Positions 15,198-26,507 of a stretch of DNA of 64,000 nt are shown here, piece by piece. This DNA comes from Glaciozyma antarctica PI12. Lineage: Eukaryota > Basidiomycota > Microbotryomycetes > Kriegeriales > Camptobasidiaceae. The stretch spans positions 591,177 through 655,176 of the forward strand of contig KZ627152.1 in assembly GCA_002917775.1 (NCBI GenBank), read 5' to 3'. The notes beneath the pieces are model-generated. The model was given only the letters and a program-made list of their open reading frames with translations, was not told where the DNA came from and made no database searches. Each line of letters starts with the position of its first letter. Positions within the stretch are counted from its first letter, which is position 1. A program made the translations under genes and the position numbers.

Positions 15198-17246
15198 ATG
15201 GATCGCGAACAGTTCCGCAAGGCAGGATACGCCGCTATCGACCGGTACGCAGCGTCTAACCTGCTCAGAGGACCTTACTGAACCTCCGCTCGAAGCGTCT
15301 GCGACTACTTTGACCAGCTGGAACAGCAGGACGTGATCCCGTCCGTCGCGCCGGGTGATTTGGGGAAGCTGATCCCAAGTGGGTCCTTCTACCGCCTCGT
15401 GGGATAGATGCTGAACTGCGTTGTGGTGCAGCAAGTGCTCCGGTTGAAGGAGAGGAATGGAGCGCCATCTCGGCGGACTTTGAGCGGGTCATCATGCCTG
15501 GGTGAGCTTCGCCTGCTCCTTGTCGAGATGAAGGCTGACGAGGTCTGCAGAATCACACACTGGCAGCACCGTGAGCTGCGTTAGGCTCTACACACGCTCA
15601 GCTCAACTGACACCCGCCGAAACAGCCGCCTTCTTTGCGTACTTCCCTGCGAACACGACCTACGAATCGATCCTCGCCGACATCCTCACCGGCGCCGTCT
15701 CCAACCCAGGGTTCGTCTTTCCAAAGTCCACAGGCGTGCCGATCTAACCTCTCTCAATCGCAGGTTTAACTGGTCTTGCTCTCCCGCTTGCACCGAGCTC
15801 GAAGCACGTCCTCCTCTCCACTCTTCTCGCTCTCGCTGACCGCTGTTCCAGGTCGTGATGATGGACTGGGTCGCCAAGATGCTCGGCCTTGACGCCTCAT
15901 TCCACAACGAGTCTAACGCCGGCGGAGGAATCATCATGGTTCGTCCTTCTCTCTCCTCCCTTGGCCCGACTAACGCCGCCCCCAGGGATCCGCCTCGGAA
16001 GCCTGCCTCACCGTCTGCATCGCCGCGCGTGAGCGAGCTCTCCGCCTCCTCCCTGGAACGCCAGCGGAGAAGCTCGTGATCTACGGCACCACGCAGACGC
16101 ACTCGCTTGGGGCTAAAGCGGCGCTGATACTGGGATTGGAGTTTCGGGCGATTGAGACGAAGGGGGAGGATGATTGGTCGTTGAGGGGGGAGACGCTGAG
16201 GGAGGCGTTGGAGGAGGATAAGGCGAGGGGGAACATCCCGTTCATTCTCTGTGAGCTTCGTTTTTTGGCTGCGTGAGGAAGGGACTGATGAGTGCAGTGG
16301 CGACGCTTGGATCTACTTCGACGGGAGCTATCGATAACATCGCTGAGATCACAGCCGTCGGTTCGTGCGATCCTTCCTGTCCGAATTCGGCTCGCTGACC
16401 GCCTTCGCAGCTGCCAACTACTCAGAACTCTTCATCCACGTCGACGCAGCCTGGGGTGGCGTCTTCCTCGCCTGCCCCGAGCTACGAGCAGAGTGCCAGC
16501 TGGACGCTATTAATGCGCGTTCGAGCGCCGTCAATTCGGAAGCGGGGATTTGCGCGAGTGGAGAGGTGCATTCGTTCTGTACGAATTTGCACAAGTCGGG
16601 GTTGGTGACGTTTGATGCGAGTTGTTTGTGGTGCGTCGTGTGCTTTTGGGGTGGGATGGGGGAGCTGATGAGTGTCGTAGGATTCGGGATCGCAAGCTGT
16701 TGACGACGGCGTTGGACCTCAGTTCCTTCGCACCTTCGCAACAAGGAATCCGATCAAGGTACGTCATCAATACACGTCATCGATACTCAGCTAACGTTGC
16801 GCGCAGGAACGGTCGTCGACTACCGCAACTGGCAAATCCCTCTCGGCCGCCGATTCCGCTCTCTCAAGCTCTTCTTCGTCCTCCGCTCGTACGGCATCAC
16901 AGGCTTCCAATCCCACCTCCGCTCTCTCAACTCCCTCGCCGCCCATCTCAAAACTCTCATCACCCCCTCCCCCCATTTCACCCTCTTCGTCCCTCGTCGC
17001 TGGTCCCTCGTCGTCTTCCGCCTCGTCGCTCCCGAGGGGGCGGATGGGGATAAATTGAACAGGGAGTTTTTTAGGAGGGTGAGTGAGAGGAGGGATATTC
17101 ATTTGACGCCGACGGTTGTTGGGGGCGTTTATTGCACGAGGTTGGTGGTTGGGAGCCCGTTTACGAAGAAGGAGCATGTGGAGAGGGCTTGGGAGGTGGT
17201 GCAGGAGGTTGCGGAGGAGGCGAGGAAGGCGGTCGTCGTCGTTTAG
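15198..17246 (+). CDS. group II PLP-dependent decarboxylase (aromatic-L-amino-acid decarboxylase-like), +1 frameshift near 16723
   Basis: Cytosolic pyridoxal-phosphate enzyme decarboxylating an aromatic L-amino acid; which one is not deducible. Twelve exons: 15198-15244, 15296-15378, 15432-15501, 15551-15570, 15626-15710, 15764-15803, 15852-15938, 15986-16250, 16298-16360, 16411-16630, 16681-16758, 16807-17246. Landmarks: ITHWQHPAFFAYFPAN, CSPACTELEVVMMDW, HVDAAWGG (PLP aspartate) and NLHKSG (PLP lysine; the usual HKW Trp is Ser), VVDYRNWQIPLGRRFRSLK. Between TTALDL and LRNKESDQG the frame slips by one base (AGTT at 16721-16724). Counting one base fewer, the exons total 1497 nt, a multiple of three. 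Intron 6 (15804-15851) starts with GC rather than GT. The start gives MDREQFRKAGYAAIDR, normal for the family. Confidence 0.88.
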
Positions 17247-17919
17247 CCGGGATAGGTATGGAGGAAAGACTGGAATTGAATCTTGAATGAGGATAGTCGG
17301 AGAGAGGAATTGAGAGGAACGTGGCTCTGCTCCGAGGACCATCACTCCCGCTCTCTCAGTGTGGCACTTTCAATCTCGCTTTTTTTTTGTGGTTTTCAAT
17401 GAGCCTCAATCTCGCGAGTACAGCCGTCTCCGTCCTTCTCCCTCCAGCAGGGCCAGCTCGCTACCGAGGGTCGATTAAATTCTTAGCGACTATGCACCTC
17501 AGTCAACGATATCAATTGGAATATTTGCCCACTTCGTTTTTCATCTCCTCCTTCTTCCGTTCCCCCTTCTCCTCCCCTCTCTCTCCCCGCGTTCACGCAC
17601 CAAAGCACCTCCTCCCCAACACTCCTCTCCCACCTCTAGACCGGGATACTCAAAAAAAGCTTGCTCAAGCTCGCTCAACCGCCAACTCTTTAGACTCCCC
17701 CCTTCTCCCCCGCTCTCTCCCGTTTTGCAAGGTCAGTCCATCCTCTCCACCTTTGAGCGCCGACGCCGGGAACGCCATCAAAAGAACCACAGCTAACCTT
17801 TTTGTTGCTTCCACCCCCCCAAACTCCCCACTCCCCGCCACTCCCCGACGCTCCCACCTCCAACCTCCAACTCAAATTTTCGACTCCGCCACTCTACCCT
17901 CCCCCCCACTCGCACAGTC
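17247..17919 (+). promoter_or_regulatory. pyrimidine-rich upstream region of elongation factor 3
   Basis: 673 bp before the EF3 start codon. The last 400 bp are strongly CT-rich on the plus strand, as expected for the promoter and leader of a very highly expressed fungal gene. A leader intron is possible because a CACAG sits directly before the ATG region, but no certain donor was chosen. Confidence 0.5.
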
Positions 17920-20900
17920 ATGCCCGTAGCCATGCCTCTCACTCCCAACGTCGCCGCCTCGACTCCTCTCAAGGTCTCCGCCGCCGACATCGCCGCCGAG
18001 GGCCACACCGTCCCCACCGCCGCCTCGGCCCCCATCGACATCCACGTCGTCCTCTCCTCCCCCTCCCGCATCGAGCGTGAGAAGGCCGCCACTGAGCTCG
18101 TCGACCTTGTCAAGCTCGAGGGACCCGGAGCGTTCGAGCGCCTCGGACTCGCCGCCGCCATCGAGAAGGGACTCAACGACAAGAAGAACCCTATCGCCCG
18201 TGAGGGAGCATGCGAGCTCCTGAGCATCCTCGTCGAGCAGGGAGTCGGAAACGCCGTTGAGCCCTTCTTCTTCGAGAAGGTCATGTTCATCATCGTCTCG
18301 GAGACGTTCGCCGACAAGGTCGCCCCTGTTCGCGTCGCCGCCCTCGAGGCCGTCAAGGCACTCGTCCAGGTCGCCACCTCGTGGGCTACTCCCATCTTCC
18401 TCCCCATCCTCCTCGAGCAGATCAAGACTGCCGGCAAGTGGCAGGTCAAGACTGGAGCTCTCGCCGTTATCGACCAGCTCGTCATCAGTGCTCCTGAGCA
18501 GTGCGCCAACCTCATGCCCAACATCATTCCCGTCATGGTCGATGCCATCTGGGGTGCGTTCCTTCTCCTCTAGTCGTTCGTGAGCATAAGCTAACCTTCG
18601 CTGCCTGCAGACACCAAGTCGGACGTGAAGAAGGCCGCCCGCGCTTCCCTCACCAAGCTTTGCGCCCTCGTCTCGAACAAGGATATCGAAAAGTTCATCC
18701 CCGCCCTCATCTCGGCCCTCATCAACCCCGTCGAGGAGGTCCCCACCACCATTCAGCTCCTCGCCGCCACCACCTTCGTCTCCGAGGTCGACTCGCCCAC
18801 TCTTGCCCTCATGGCTCCTCTCCTCCAGCGTGGACTCACCGAGAAGCTCACCTCGACCGTTCGCAAGGTCGCCACCATCATTGTGCGTTCCTCTCCTCCT
18901 TCGTTCCTCGCCAGCGCAGAGCTGACTCTTCGCGCGACTCGCAGGACAACATGGCCAAGCTCGTCGACAACGAGTACACCGTTCGCCCCTTCCTCCCCAA
19001 GCTCCTCCCTGGCCTCATCAAGGTCGAGAACACGGTCGCCGACCCCGAGGCTCGTGGAGTCGTCGTCAAGGCGATCAAGACCCTTCGCGACATCGGAAAG
19101 ACCGACGGAGACGGAACCGACCTCCCCCCTCAGAAGGTCCAGACCGCCGCCCTCTCGGCCCCCATCGTCCTCGTCGCCATCCGCGCCGTCGAGCCCCAGA
19201 CCAAGCTCGACGTCAAGACTCCTCTCGTCGACTACATCGCGTCCCTCGTCGCCAACCTCGTCAACGCTCGCAACTTTGAGCTCACAGAGTGGGAGTCGAC
19301 CCTCATCCCCTACGTCCTCCTCACGCTCGACCACGCCGTTCGCGCCAACTCTGCCCAGGGTGTCGTTCGCGAGATCCTCGAGAAGTCGGCCGTCGAGGAG
19401 GGAGAGGCCCTCGAAGTCTTCGAGGACGAGGAGGAGGGAGAGGACCTTTGCAACTGCACGTTCTCCCTCGCCTACGGAGCCAAGATTCTCCTCAACACCG
19501 CCACCCTTCGCCTCAAGCGTGGTCACCGTTACGGTCTTTGCGGTCGCAACGGATCCGGAAAGTCGACCCTCATGGTGCGTCCTTTTTTTCTTCGCTTTTT
19601 TCATAAGCCTGTGCTGACGATGCGATTGAACGCAGCGCGCTATCGACAACGGACAGGTCGAGGGATTCCCTTCGCCCGACGAGGTTCGCACCTTCTACGT
19701 TGAGCACGACGTCGACGGAGACGAGACCGAGAACTCTATCGTCTCGTTCGTCCTCAAGGACACTCGTATCCTCAAGACTGAGGCCGAGTGCCGCGCCGTC
19801 CTCGAGTCGGTCGGCTTCACTCCTGATCGCCAGGAGGCCGCCATCGGATCCCTCTCTGGAGGATGGAAGATGAAGCTTGCGCTCGCTCGCGCCATCCTCT
19901 TCGAGGTGAGTAGCTTTCGTGTTCGCGTTTGAAGGAGGGACGGGAGCTGATGAGTGACCGCGCGCAGGCCGATATTCTCCTCCTCGATGAGCCTACCAAC
20001 CATCTCGATGTCCTCAACGTCGCGTGGCTCGAGAACTACCTCAAGTCGCTCAAGACCTGCACTTCCATCATCGTCTCGCGTACGTTCACTTCCTCTCTCT
20101 CTCACTCGAACGCACGCTGACGTTGCTCGCGCCGCAGACGACTCTGGATTCCTCAACAACGTCACCACCGACATTCTCCACCTCAACCGATTCAAGGTTA
20201 AGCGATACCCGGGAAACCTCGAGGCGTTCGTCAAGCACGTCCCCGAGGCCAAGGCCTACTACGAGCTCGCGCCCGCCGACGACTACCTCTTCAAGTTCCC
20301 CGATCCTCCTCTCCTCGATGGAGTCAAGACCAAGGAGAAGTCGCTCATGAAGATGCGTCACGTCGGATTCCAGTACCCTACCGCCCCTACTCCTCAGCTC
20401 TACGACGTCTCGCTCCAGGTCTCCCTCTCGTCCCGTGTCGCCGTCCTCGGACCCAACGGTTCCGGAAAGTCGACCCTCGTCAAGCTCCTCGTCGGAGAGA
20501 CTGAGGCGAACCAGGGTGGAGAAGTCTGGAAGCACCCCAACTTGGTCATTGGATACGTCGCTCAGCACGGTACGTTCTCCCTCATCGTCGTTTGCGTTGG
20601 AGTAGGAGCTGATTTCGTTCTCGTCGTGTCGCAGCTTTCCACCACATCGATAACCACCTCGGTCTCACTCCCCTCGAGTACATGCTCCAGCGTTACCAGA
20701 CCGGAGAGGATCTCGAGGAGCTCTCCAAGGCGAACCGCACGCTCTCCGAGGAGGAGGAGAAGAAGATGAAGGACGGATCGACCGTCGTCGTCGAGGGCGT
20801 CAAGCGCACGATCGAGGATGTCATCAACCGCAAGAAGCTTAAGCAGTCGTTCGAGTACGAGTGCGCGTTCAAGGGACTCTCCTCGTCCGAGAACATCTGG

Positions 20901-21743
20901 TTGCCCCGTGATGATCTCATCAAGCGTGGTTTCGAGAAGAAGGTCCGCCGTCTCCTCTCCTCTCCTCTTCGAATTTCGCTGATCTTGTCGCTGTAACTAG
21001 GTCATGGAGGTCGACACGCGCGAGGCGCAGAAGGCCGGTCTCCTCCGTCCTCTCGTCCGACGAGAGATTGAGCTTCACATGGCCGATTTCGGACTCGAGC
21101 CCGAGTTCGTCACTCACAACACCATGCGTGGTCTTTCCGGAGGACAGAAGGTCAAGGTCGTCCTCGCCGCCGCAACATGGCGTCGTCCTCACGTGCGTCC
21201 CTTCCTCCTCGTCGTCGTCGTGCGGGAGCTGGAGCTGACTTCGTGCGCAGGTCGTCATTCTCGACGAGCCTACCAACTACCTCGATCGCGAGTCTCTCGC
21301 TGCCCTTATCGAGGCTCTCAAGTCCTTCGAGGGAGGAGTCCTCGTCATCGTTCGTCTCTCTCCCTCTCTCCTTCCGACACCTCACTGACGATGGCGCGCA
21401 GACGCACAACCGCGAGTTCTCCGAGAGCATTTGCTCTGAGGTTTGGGCTATGAACGGTGGTTACCTCGAGGCGTCGGGACACAACTGGGTCGAGGGTCAG
21501 GGATCTGGACCTCGTATCGACAAGGACGACGGCGAGGAGGTCGAGCTCTTCGATGCGTACGTCTTCCCTTTGGCTTTCGATACGAGTAGTCGCTAACGCG
21601 TCTGGCGCAGCATGGGCAACAAGATTGTGCAGAAGAAGAAGGTCAAGGCTGCTACGTCGTCGGAGCTCCGGAAGAAGAAGAAGGAGCGCATGGCGCGCAA
21701 GAAGGCCGGTCTCGCCTCGGAGGACGAGGAGGATGATCTTTGA
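17920..21743 (+). CDS. TEF3: translation elongation factor 3 (ABC-F ATPase)
   Basis: Fungal ribosome-bound ATPase that helps release E-site tRNA during elongation. Eleven exons: 17920-18553, 18611-18882, 18945-19574, 19636-19905, 19968-20079, 20138-20569, 20635-20942, 21001-21192, 21251-21349, 21402-21556, 21611-21743, giving 1078 residues, the normal length. The order is N-terminal HEAT repeats (to about 330), helical domain, ABC1 with Walker [10 protein letters not shown] (~505), signature [14 protein letters not shown] and Walker [13 protein letters not shown], then ABC2 with GPNGSGKST (~748), the EF3-specific insertion, [13 protein letters not shown] and [12 protein letters not shown]. 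The C-terminus is Lys-rich ([13 protein letters not shown]) then acidic, the ribosome/eEF1A-contacting tail. Codon use is strongly biased to C-ending codons, as expected for high expression. Confidence 0.98.
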
Positions 21744-21760
21744 GGGATGAGGACTTTAGA

Positions 21761-22408
21761 TTACATCCCCGCTCTTCGCTGCCTTCTTTTGTAGTTCCCC
21801 TTCCTTTCTAGCTGCACGAACTTGTCACAACTGGAACGCTGGTTCGGCATATTCATTCTTTCCTCTCGCGGCGGCCTTTCGTAGAGATGGATTCGAGGAG
21901 AGACTTGTGCGAGAGAGAGCTTTGGCGAGAGAAGGTGGCTATGAATGTGGCGGGAGAGCGTGGACGAGGAGAGCTGGAGGGGGAGAAGCTCGGCGAGCGA
22001 GATGGACTTGAGCGGGGAACTTGCTTCGAAGGACGTGAGACTTGCTTCGAAAGCGTAGTGATGTGTTTGAATGGCTTGGTAGCTGGGAGCTGGGAGGTGC
22101 GGAGTGGAGAGGGAATCTGAGGAGGGAGAACGCGGCGGGAGATGGGGAGAACGTAGGCAGGAAGGAGAAAGGCAGGCTCGGCTCACAGGGGACGGGAAGC
22201 GTGCTTGTCTCTTCAGCTCGGCTGCTGGATCTGCAAAGCTAGATTAAATCAAGGGGAGCGAGAAAAAACCGTCGAACGAGGCGAGCAGGACGGGGAGGTC
22301 TCGCTGCGAAGGCTGCACCTCGCTGCCGAGGTTGGCTTTGCGGTCTTTGGGGGTGAGGTTATTGCCAGCTGCCGGGGGTGAGAGACGAAAGGGCGAGAAT
22401 TTGGCCAT
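21761..22408 (-). CDS. hypothetical protein, convergent with elongation factor 3
   Basis: Minus-strand ATG at 22408 opens MAKFSPFRLSPPAAGNNL and, after a short possible intron (22231-22269, 39 nt, weak GTTTTT donor, TTTGCAG acceptor), the frame stays open to 21761, giving exons 22270-22408 and 21761-22230 and 202 residues. The second exon is Ser/Pro/His-rich and ends in a basic tail. No family is recognised. The short intron and low complexity make it uncertain, and its 3' end is only about 17 bp beyond the EF3 stop. Confidence 0.35.
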
Positions 22409-24357
22409 CTACTGCTTCTGAAGTGGCTAGAAGGAATGCAGTGTGCGGGAGCGATACGTCGGCTGAGCGGACGGGCGCGATTCGGGCTGCTCCTTCGCAA
22501 GAATCTCTCCATCTAGGTTAAGAGTGCTGGATACTGGCTTTGAGGCCTCAAGTGCAATGGATCAGAAGCGTTGGATCAGAGAGCGTAGCGAAAAAGGAAC
22601 GGTGGAGCTTGCGGTCTCAAAGACCGCTCAGCTACGTGCGGTCCTCTCCTCGCTCTCGCCTCGTTCCCTCGCTCTCGAAATGTGAGACGGGGAGACTTGA
22701 TTACGTGTCAAAACGAGTGAACTGACGTAGAAGAGGGCGAGAGTATCGTTGGGGATGTCGTAAGTCGTAAAGAGTGGGGTTTCTCTCTCCCCGCTCAGCC
22801 TCACCCGTTCCTCTCTCGCTCGTACGCGACCAAGAAGTGGGTAGTGTGGTTCTGTGGGTCAGGAGAGCAGGGGGAGGTGGTGGTATCGCGAGCGGGTGAG
22901 GGGATCCACATGAGGAGGGGCAGCTGTTCGACGACGAGGAGGAGCAGAGGGGAGGTGCGGATGGCTCCAAGGTGTTGAGGAGGAGCGAACGACGCTGCTC
23001 CTGACTCATCACGGGGCTGGAGACGACGGCACACGGGTGTTGAGTAGGGGTACGCGTGCTGAGGGGGACTGCTCGTGCTCGGAGGGAAGGAGCTGGGACT
23101 GCTTGCGTGCCTGAACCCCCTCACTGGTGCTGAGGATCTCACCTTTTGATATCTCTGCTCGGTGGCCTGTGTCGTATCGGGGGAGCTCTCGCCGCCGGCT
23201 CCTCGCTCGCAGCCGTGCACGCTTCCTTCGCACATTCTAGCGTGTCGCCGCTGTGCCTGTCGTTCGCTTCGCAGATCTGCTTTTCCATGGCGATACGTGG
23301 CAGCGTAGATGACTCGCTTGCTTCTTTTTCTTCTCGCCTCCGCATTCACAACATTGTCTCGACCAGATTCGATCCCTTTGCTCTGACCAGCCTACTGATC
23401 ACTGATGAACCTGATGAACCTCGCGGTTTCAGCTCTTTCGTTTCTCTTCCCGCCTCCGCCTCAATTCCCTTGACCATCGTACCACAATCGCCGAAAGAAC
23501 CAATCGAGCTGGGGAGGGAGGGGAGAGGGAGCGTCAGGCGGGGATATTCGTCGAGGATGTGCGTGTCTCGGTACCGCCTTTGCCTGCGGGGTCGTGTCTT
23601 AGCTCCTTAGCTGGTAGGAGCGTGGAACGACTCGTACTCGCTGCGGCGGTGTGGAAATCGAGATCCAGCAGGAGGGAGGAGTGTGCGGAGAGTGCGACGA
23701 CTGAGCGATGATCACGATGAATCCGCTGCAGCAAGCTGGCGTTTCCCGTGCTGTTTCCCGTCATCTCATGACCTCGATTAAGCTCAGCCAGAACTGGTAC
23801 TCGCCAGCTTTCGCGCGAGAGAGGGAGAGGGCGTGCAGCGAGCCGATTCGGACTGGGACTGCAGTCTAACTTTGTCCGCTCCGTCTGCCTCGAGATGCCT
23901 TATTACCCAAGCACTCTGAAGACATCTCTTGTACTCCCCAGCGTGTGTCTAAGCCGAGGAGGACGCACGTACCTTCCCCTTCCGGACTCCAGATTATCTC
24001 GATCGCAAAGTTTTAGTTGACCGAAGACGATCCTGCCTCTGCCCTGATCCGGTCGCTCTCTCTCTCCTCGTGCCTGAGAATTCATTAGCGACAAAGAGCT
24101 CTTCCTCCTCATCTTCATACTCTTCACCTTTTATCCGAACCGACGCCGTCGACAGCGAACAGCAACCGCACTCGGCGCCCTCGAACTCACCTCGCCGTCA
24201 CCTCTCCCGTCTCTCCCTTTTTCTCCCGCCTTGGCACGTCTTTGGACACCGATTTCTCGTCATATAGGCGTTCGACAACCAGGTCACCGCTTCGCCTACC
24301 CCGACGCCGTCGCCCACCGGTCCCCTCTCGACCAGCCACCTCCCTCGCCCTCTCCCG
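22409..24357. other. 1.9 kb without a supported gene
   Basis: Contains open stretches on the minus strand (22801-23349) and a plausible reverse-strand donor near 23140, but no consistent spliced reading frame beginning with ATG. On the plus strand, splice-like signals around 23400-23450 may belong to the leader of the C2H2 factor at 24358. Probably a large promoter and leader region. Confidence 0.35.
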
Positions 24358-25683
24358 ATGTCCAACCAGTACCAGTGTACCGGCTTCGGCGACTGTACTA
24401 TGGTCTTTATTCGCAGCGAGCACCTCGCTCGGCACGTTCGGTGGGTCCTCTCTTTCATTAAGAGCACTTTGAGGCCGGCTGACTCCCCCGCTTCTCCCCA
24501 GCAAGCACACTGGCGAACGACCCTTCGAGTGCCACTGCGGCCGCGCCTTCTCCCGCCTCGACAACGTACGCCAGCACGCCGGCACCGTACACGCAGAGGA
24601 GCTAGAGAAGAACGCGGAGACGATGGCGGTCCTCGTCGAACTCCACAACGCTCTCTCCGTCTCGACCATCTTCCAGCAAGTCGCCAAAGGGATGGTGACG
24701 GGTGACGTCCTCCTCAAGTCTCCTCTCAAGGCAAAGAGGAGGCCGGCTGTCGTCCCCCGCTTGCCCAACCTCAGCCCCGCAGGATCGAGCAGCTTCAAGG
24801 CCAAGATGGTCCTCGCTTCCTCCCCTTTCGACCTTCACCAGGCCGCGATACAGCACGAGTACCCTCAGCAGCACTACGAGCATCACTTTCAGGCCGCCTC
24901 CTCCTCCCTCTACGGACAAACCCAGTTCATTCACCACTCCCCCTCTCCCTCGCCTCGCACCCCTCGCACGCCACTCTACGCCCACTCGTCCCACTCGTCC
25001 CACCCCCGCTCCGGATCCTCCTACCTCGAATCTCCCGTCTCTCCCTCTCCTCATCGCCGACCCCGAGCCCACCTCCTTCCCTCTCCTCAGCGATACTCGG
25101 AACCCCTCTCCTACGGCTCCCCCTCCCTCAGTCCCCCCGTGACGCCTACCCAATCACCACGCCTCACGCTCCCTTCCATCTCTCAGCTCCTTCCTTCCCC
25201 ATTCACGAAGGGCCAATCGAACGGGACGGTGAGCACGGAGGAGGAACCGATTTATTACGCCGCTGTCGAGGGGGAGGAACTGGTGCTGGGGTACGAAGGA
25301 GAGGAGGGATCTCCAACGTCGTTCTTCTACAAGCCAGAGCCTTCGTACAGCCACTCTATCTCCTCCGACGAATCCCCCTCGTGCGTCCTCCCCACTCCCT
25401 CGCTCAATCTCCACTAACGCCCCCTCGCAGCATCTCCGAACCCATCACCTACACTCACTACTCCTACAAGCCCTTCTCCGAGCCCCTCTACGACTCAACG
25501 ATCTACGCCTCCACTCCCCGCTCCTACTTGACTCCTCGTACCTCCCTCTCCGGACCGACGGTGGCGATCATGGATCCTCAACTCCGCGCATGGGAATCGG
25601 GAGGGTTGATGGAAGTTGTTGCGGGAGGGAGCAAGAGGAGGGAGGATTGGGGGGACGAGAGGGGGTGGAAGAGGAGGTGCTGA
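24358..25683 (+). CDS. C2H2 zinc-finger transcription factor, two fingers
   Basis: Probable nuclear DNA-binding regulator, targets unknown. Exons 24358-24440, 24502-25380 and 25431-25683, 404 residues. Two tandem N-terminal fingers: [21 protein letters not shown], then after the first intron [25 protein letters not shown]. The second has only one residue between its cysteines, as in several fungal regulators. The rest is disordered Ser/Pro/Tyr-rich sequence with SPXX-type repeats and acidic patches ([14 protein letters not shown]), plausible activation or phosphorylation regions. The second intron (GTGCGT donor at 25381) links it to a tyrosine-rich tail. Confidence 0.85.
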
Positions 25684-26507
25684 GTCGGCGTGTATAGTAC
25701 GGTTTTTTTGTTGTAGGACTCCCACCATATCGAGCGTCAGCTCTCATCATATCGTCCTTGTTTGCATTGAAGTTATCACAGTGCTCGACGTTCCCGTGAG
25801 GAGAGACAGCTGAGAGTTGGCTGAGAGCGCGAGGTGCGAAGGCGAGGAGAGGGCAGTCTCGCTTCCGGCGTATAGTTCTTCTGCGACCCGCTTCTGAGTT
25901 TTTCAGGGACGTCATCCACGCACCGCCAATGACTTTGGTAGCGTTTCTTGAAGTTGGATCCGGAGGAGGAGGAAGCTCACTAGCGAGGCTCGCAATGAGA
26001 GTGCTGCTGCGAAGAAGGCGGTCTGCGTCGATCAGCCAGCTCCCAAGGAATCGAACGAGCGTACTGATTTAATCGTATGGGTTGTGCTTTGGGGTGCGGA
26101 GAGTGCGAGCAGTCAGGGGAGAGCTCCGACGGAGGCTGGGGGAGAGCAGGCTCGCTGGGGGATTTCTGTGAAGTTTTGGCGCAAGGTGCTGTTCCTCCTC
26201 TTGCTTGAAGGAATTCCAAGTTACGTTGCAAGCCTGACTGACCTTTGCCCTACGAAGGCTGAGTACGGTCTGAAGACCTCGCCGGCCTAGCCCTGGAGGA
26301 AGCTTGCCCCTTGGGCAGTTTCTGCGGCCAGGCGCCTCGAAACGAGAACTCCGACTCCGAACTTGGTCTCCTGCAGCTGCCACCACCAAGTCGAAGGGCA
26401 AAGGGTTGAAAGGGCCAGCAGAGCATCCGCCAGTACCGCCTCGCTCGACGCCCTCGCTCGACGCCCGCCAAATACCTTCTTCTCGGCGACCTCGCCATCG
26501 TCTCGCC
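25684..26507. other. Intergenic, 3' region of C2H2 factor and upstream region of Zn2Cys6 factor
   Basis: No supported gene. Minus-strand frames here lack ATG starts with splice support. Confidence 0.5.

Noticed and set aside
18753-19691. 312-codon minus-strand frame
   Set aside because: Antisense shadow of elongation factor 3.
22801-23349. 183-codon minus-strand frame with hydrophobic stretch
   Set aside because: No ATG start in a consistent spliced model; alternative frames of the same DNA are equally plausible.
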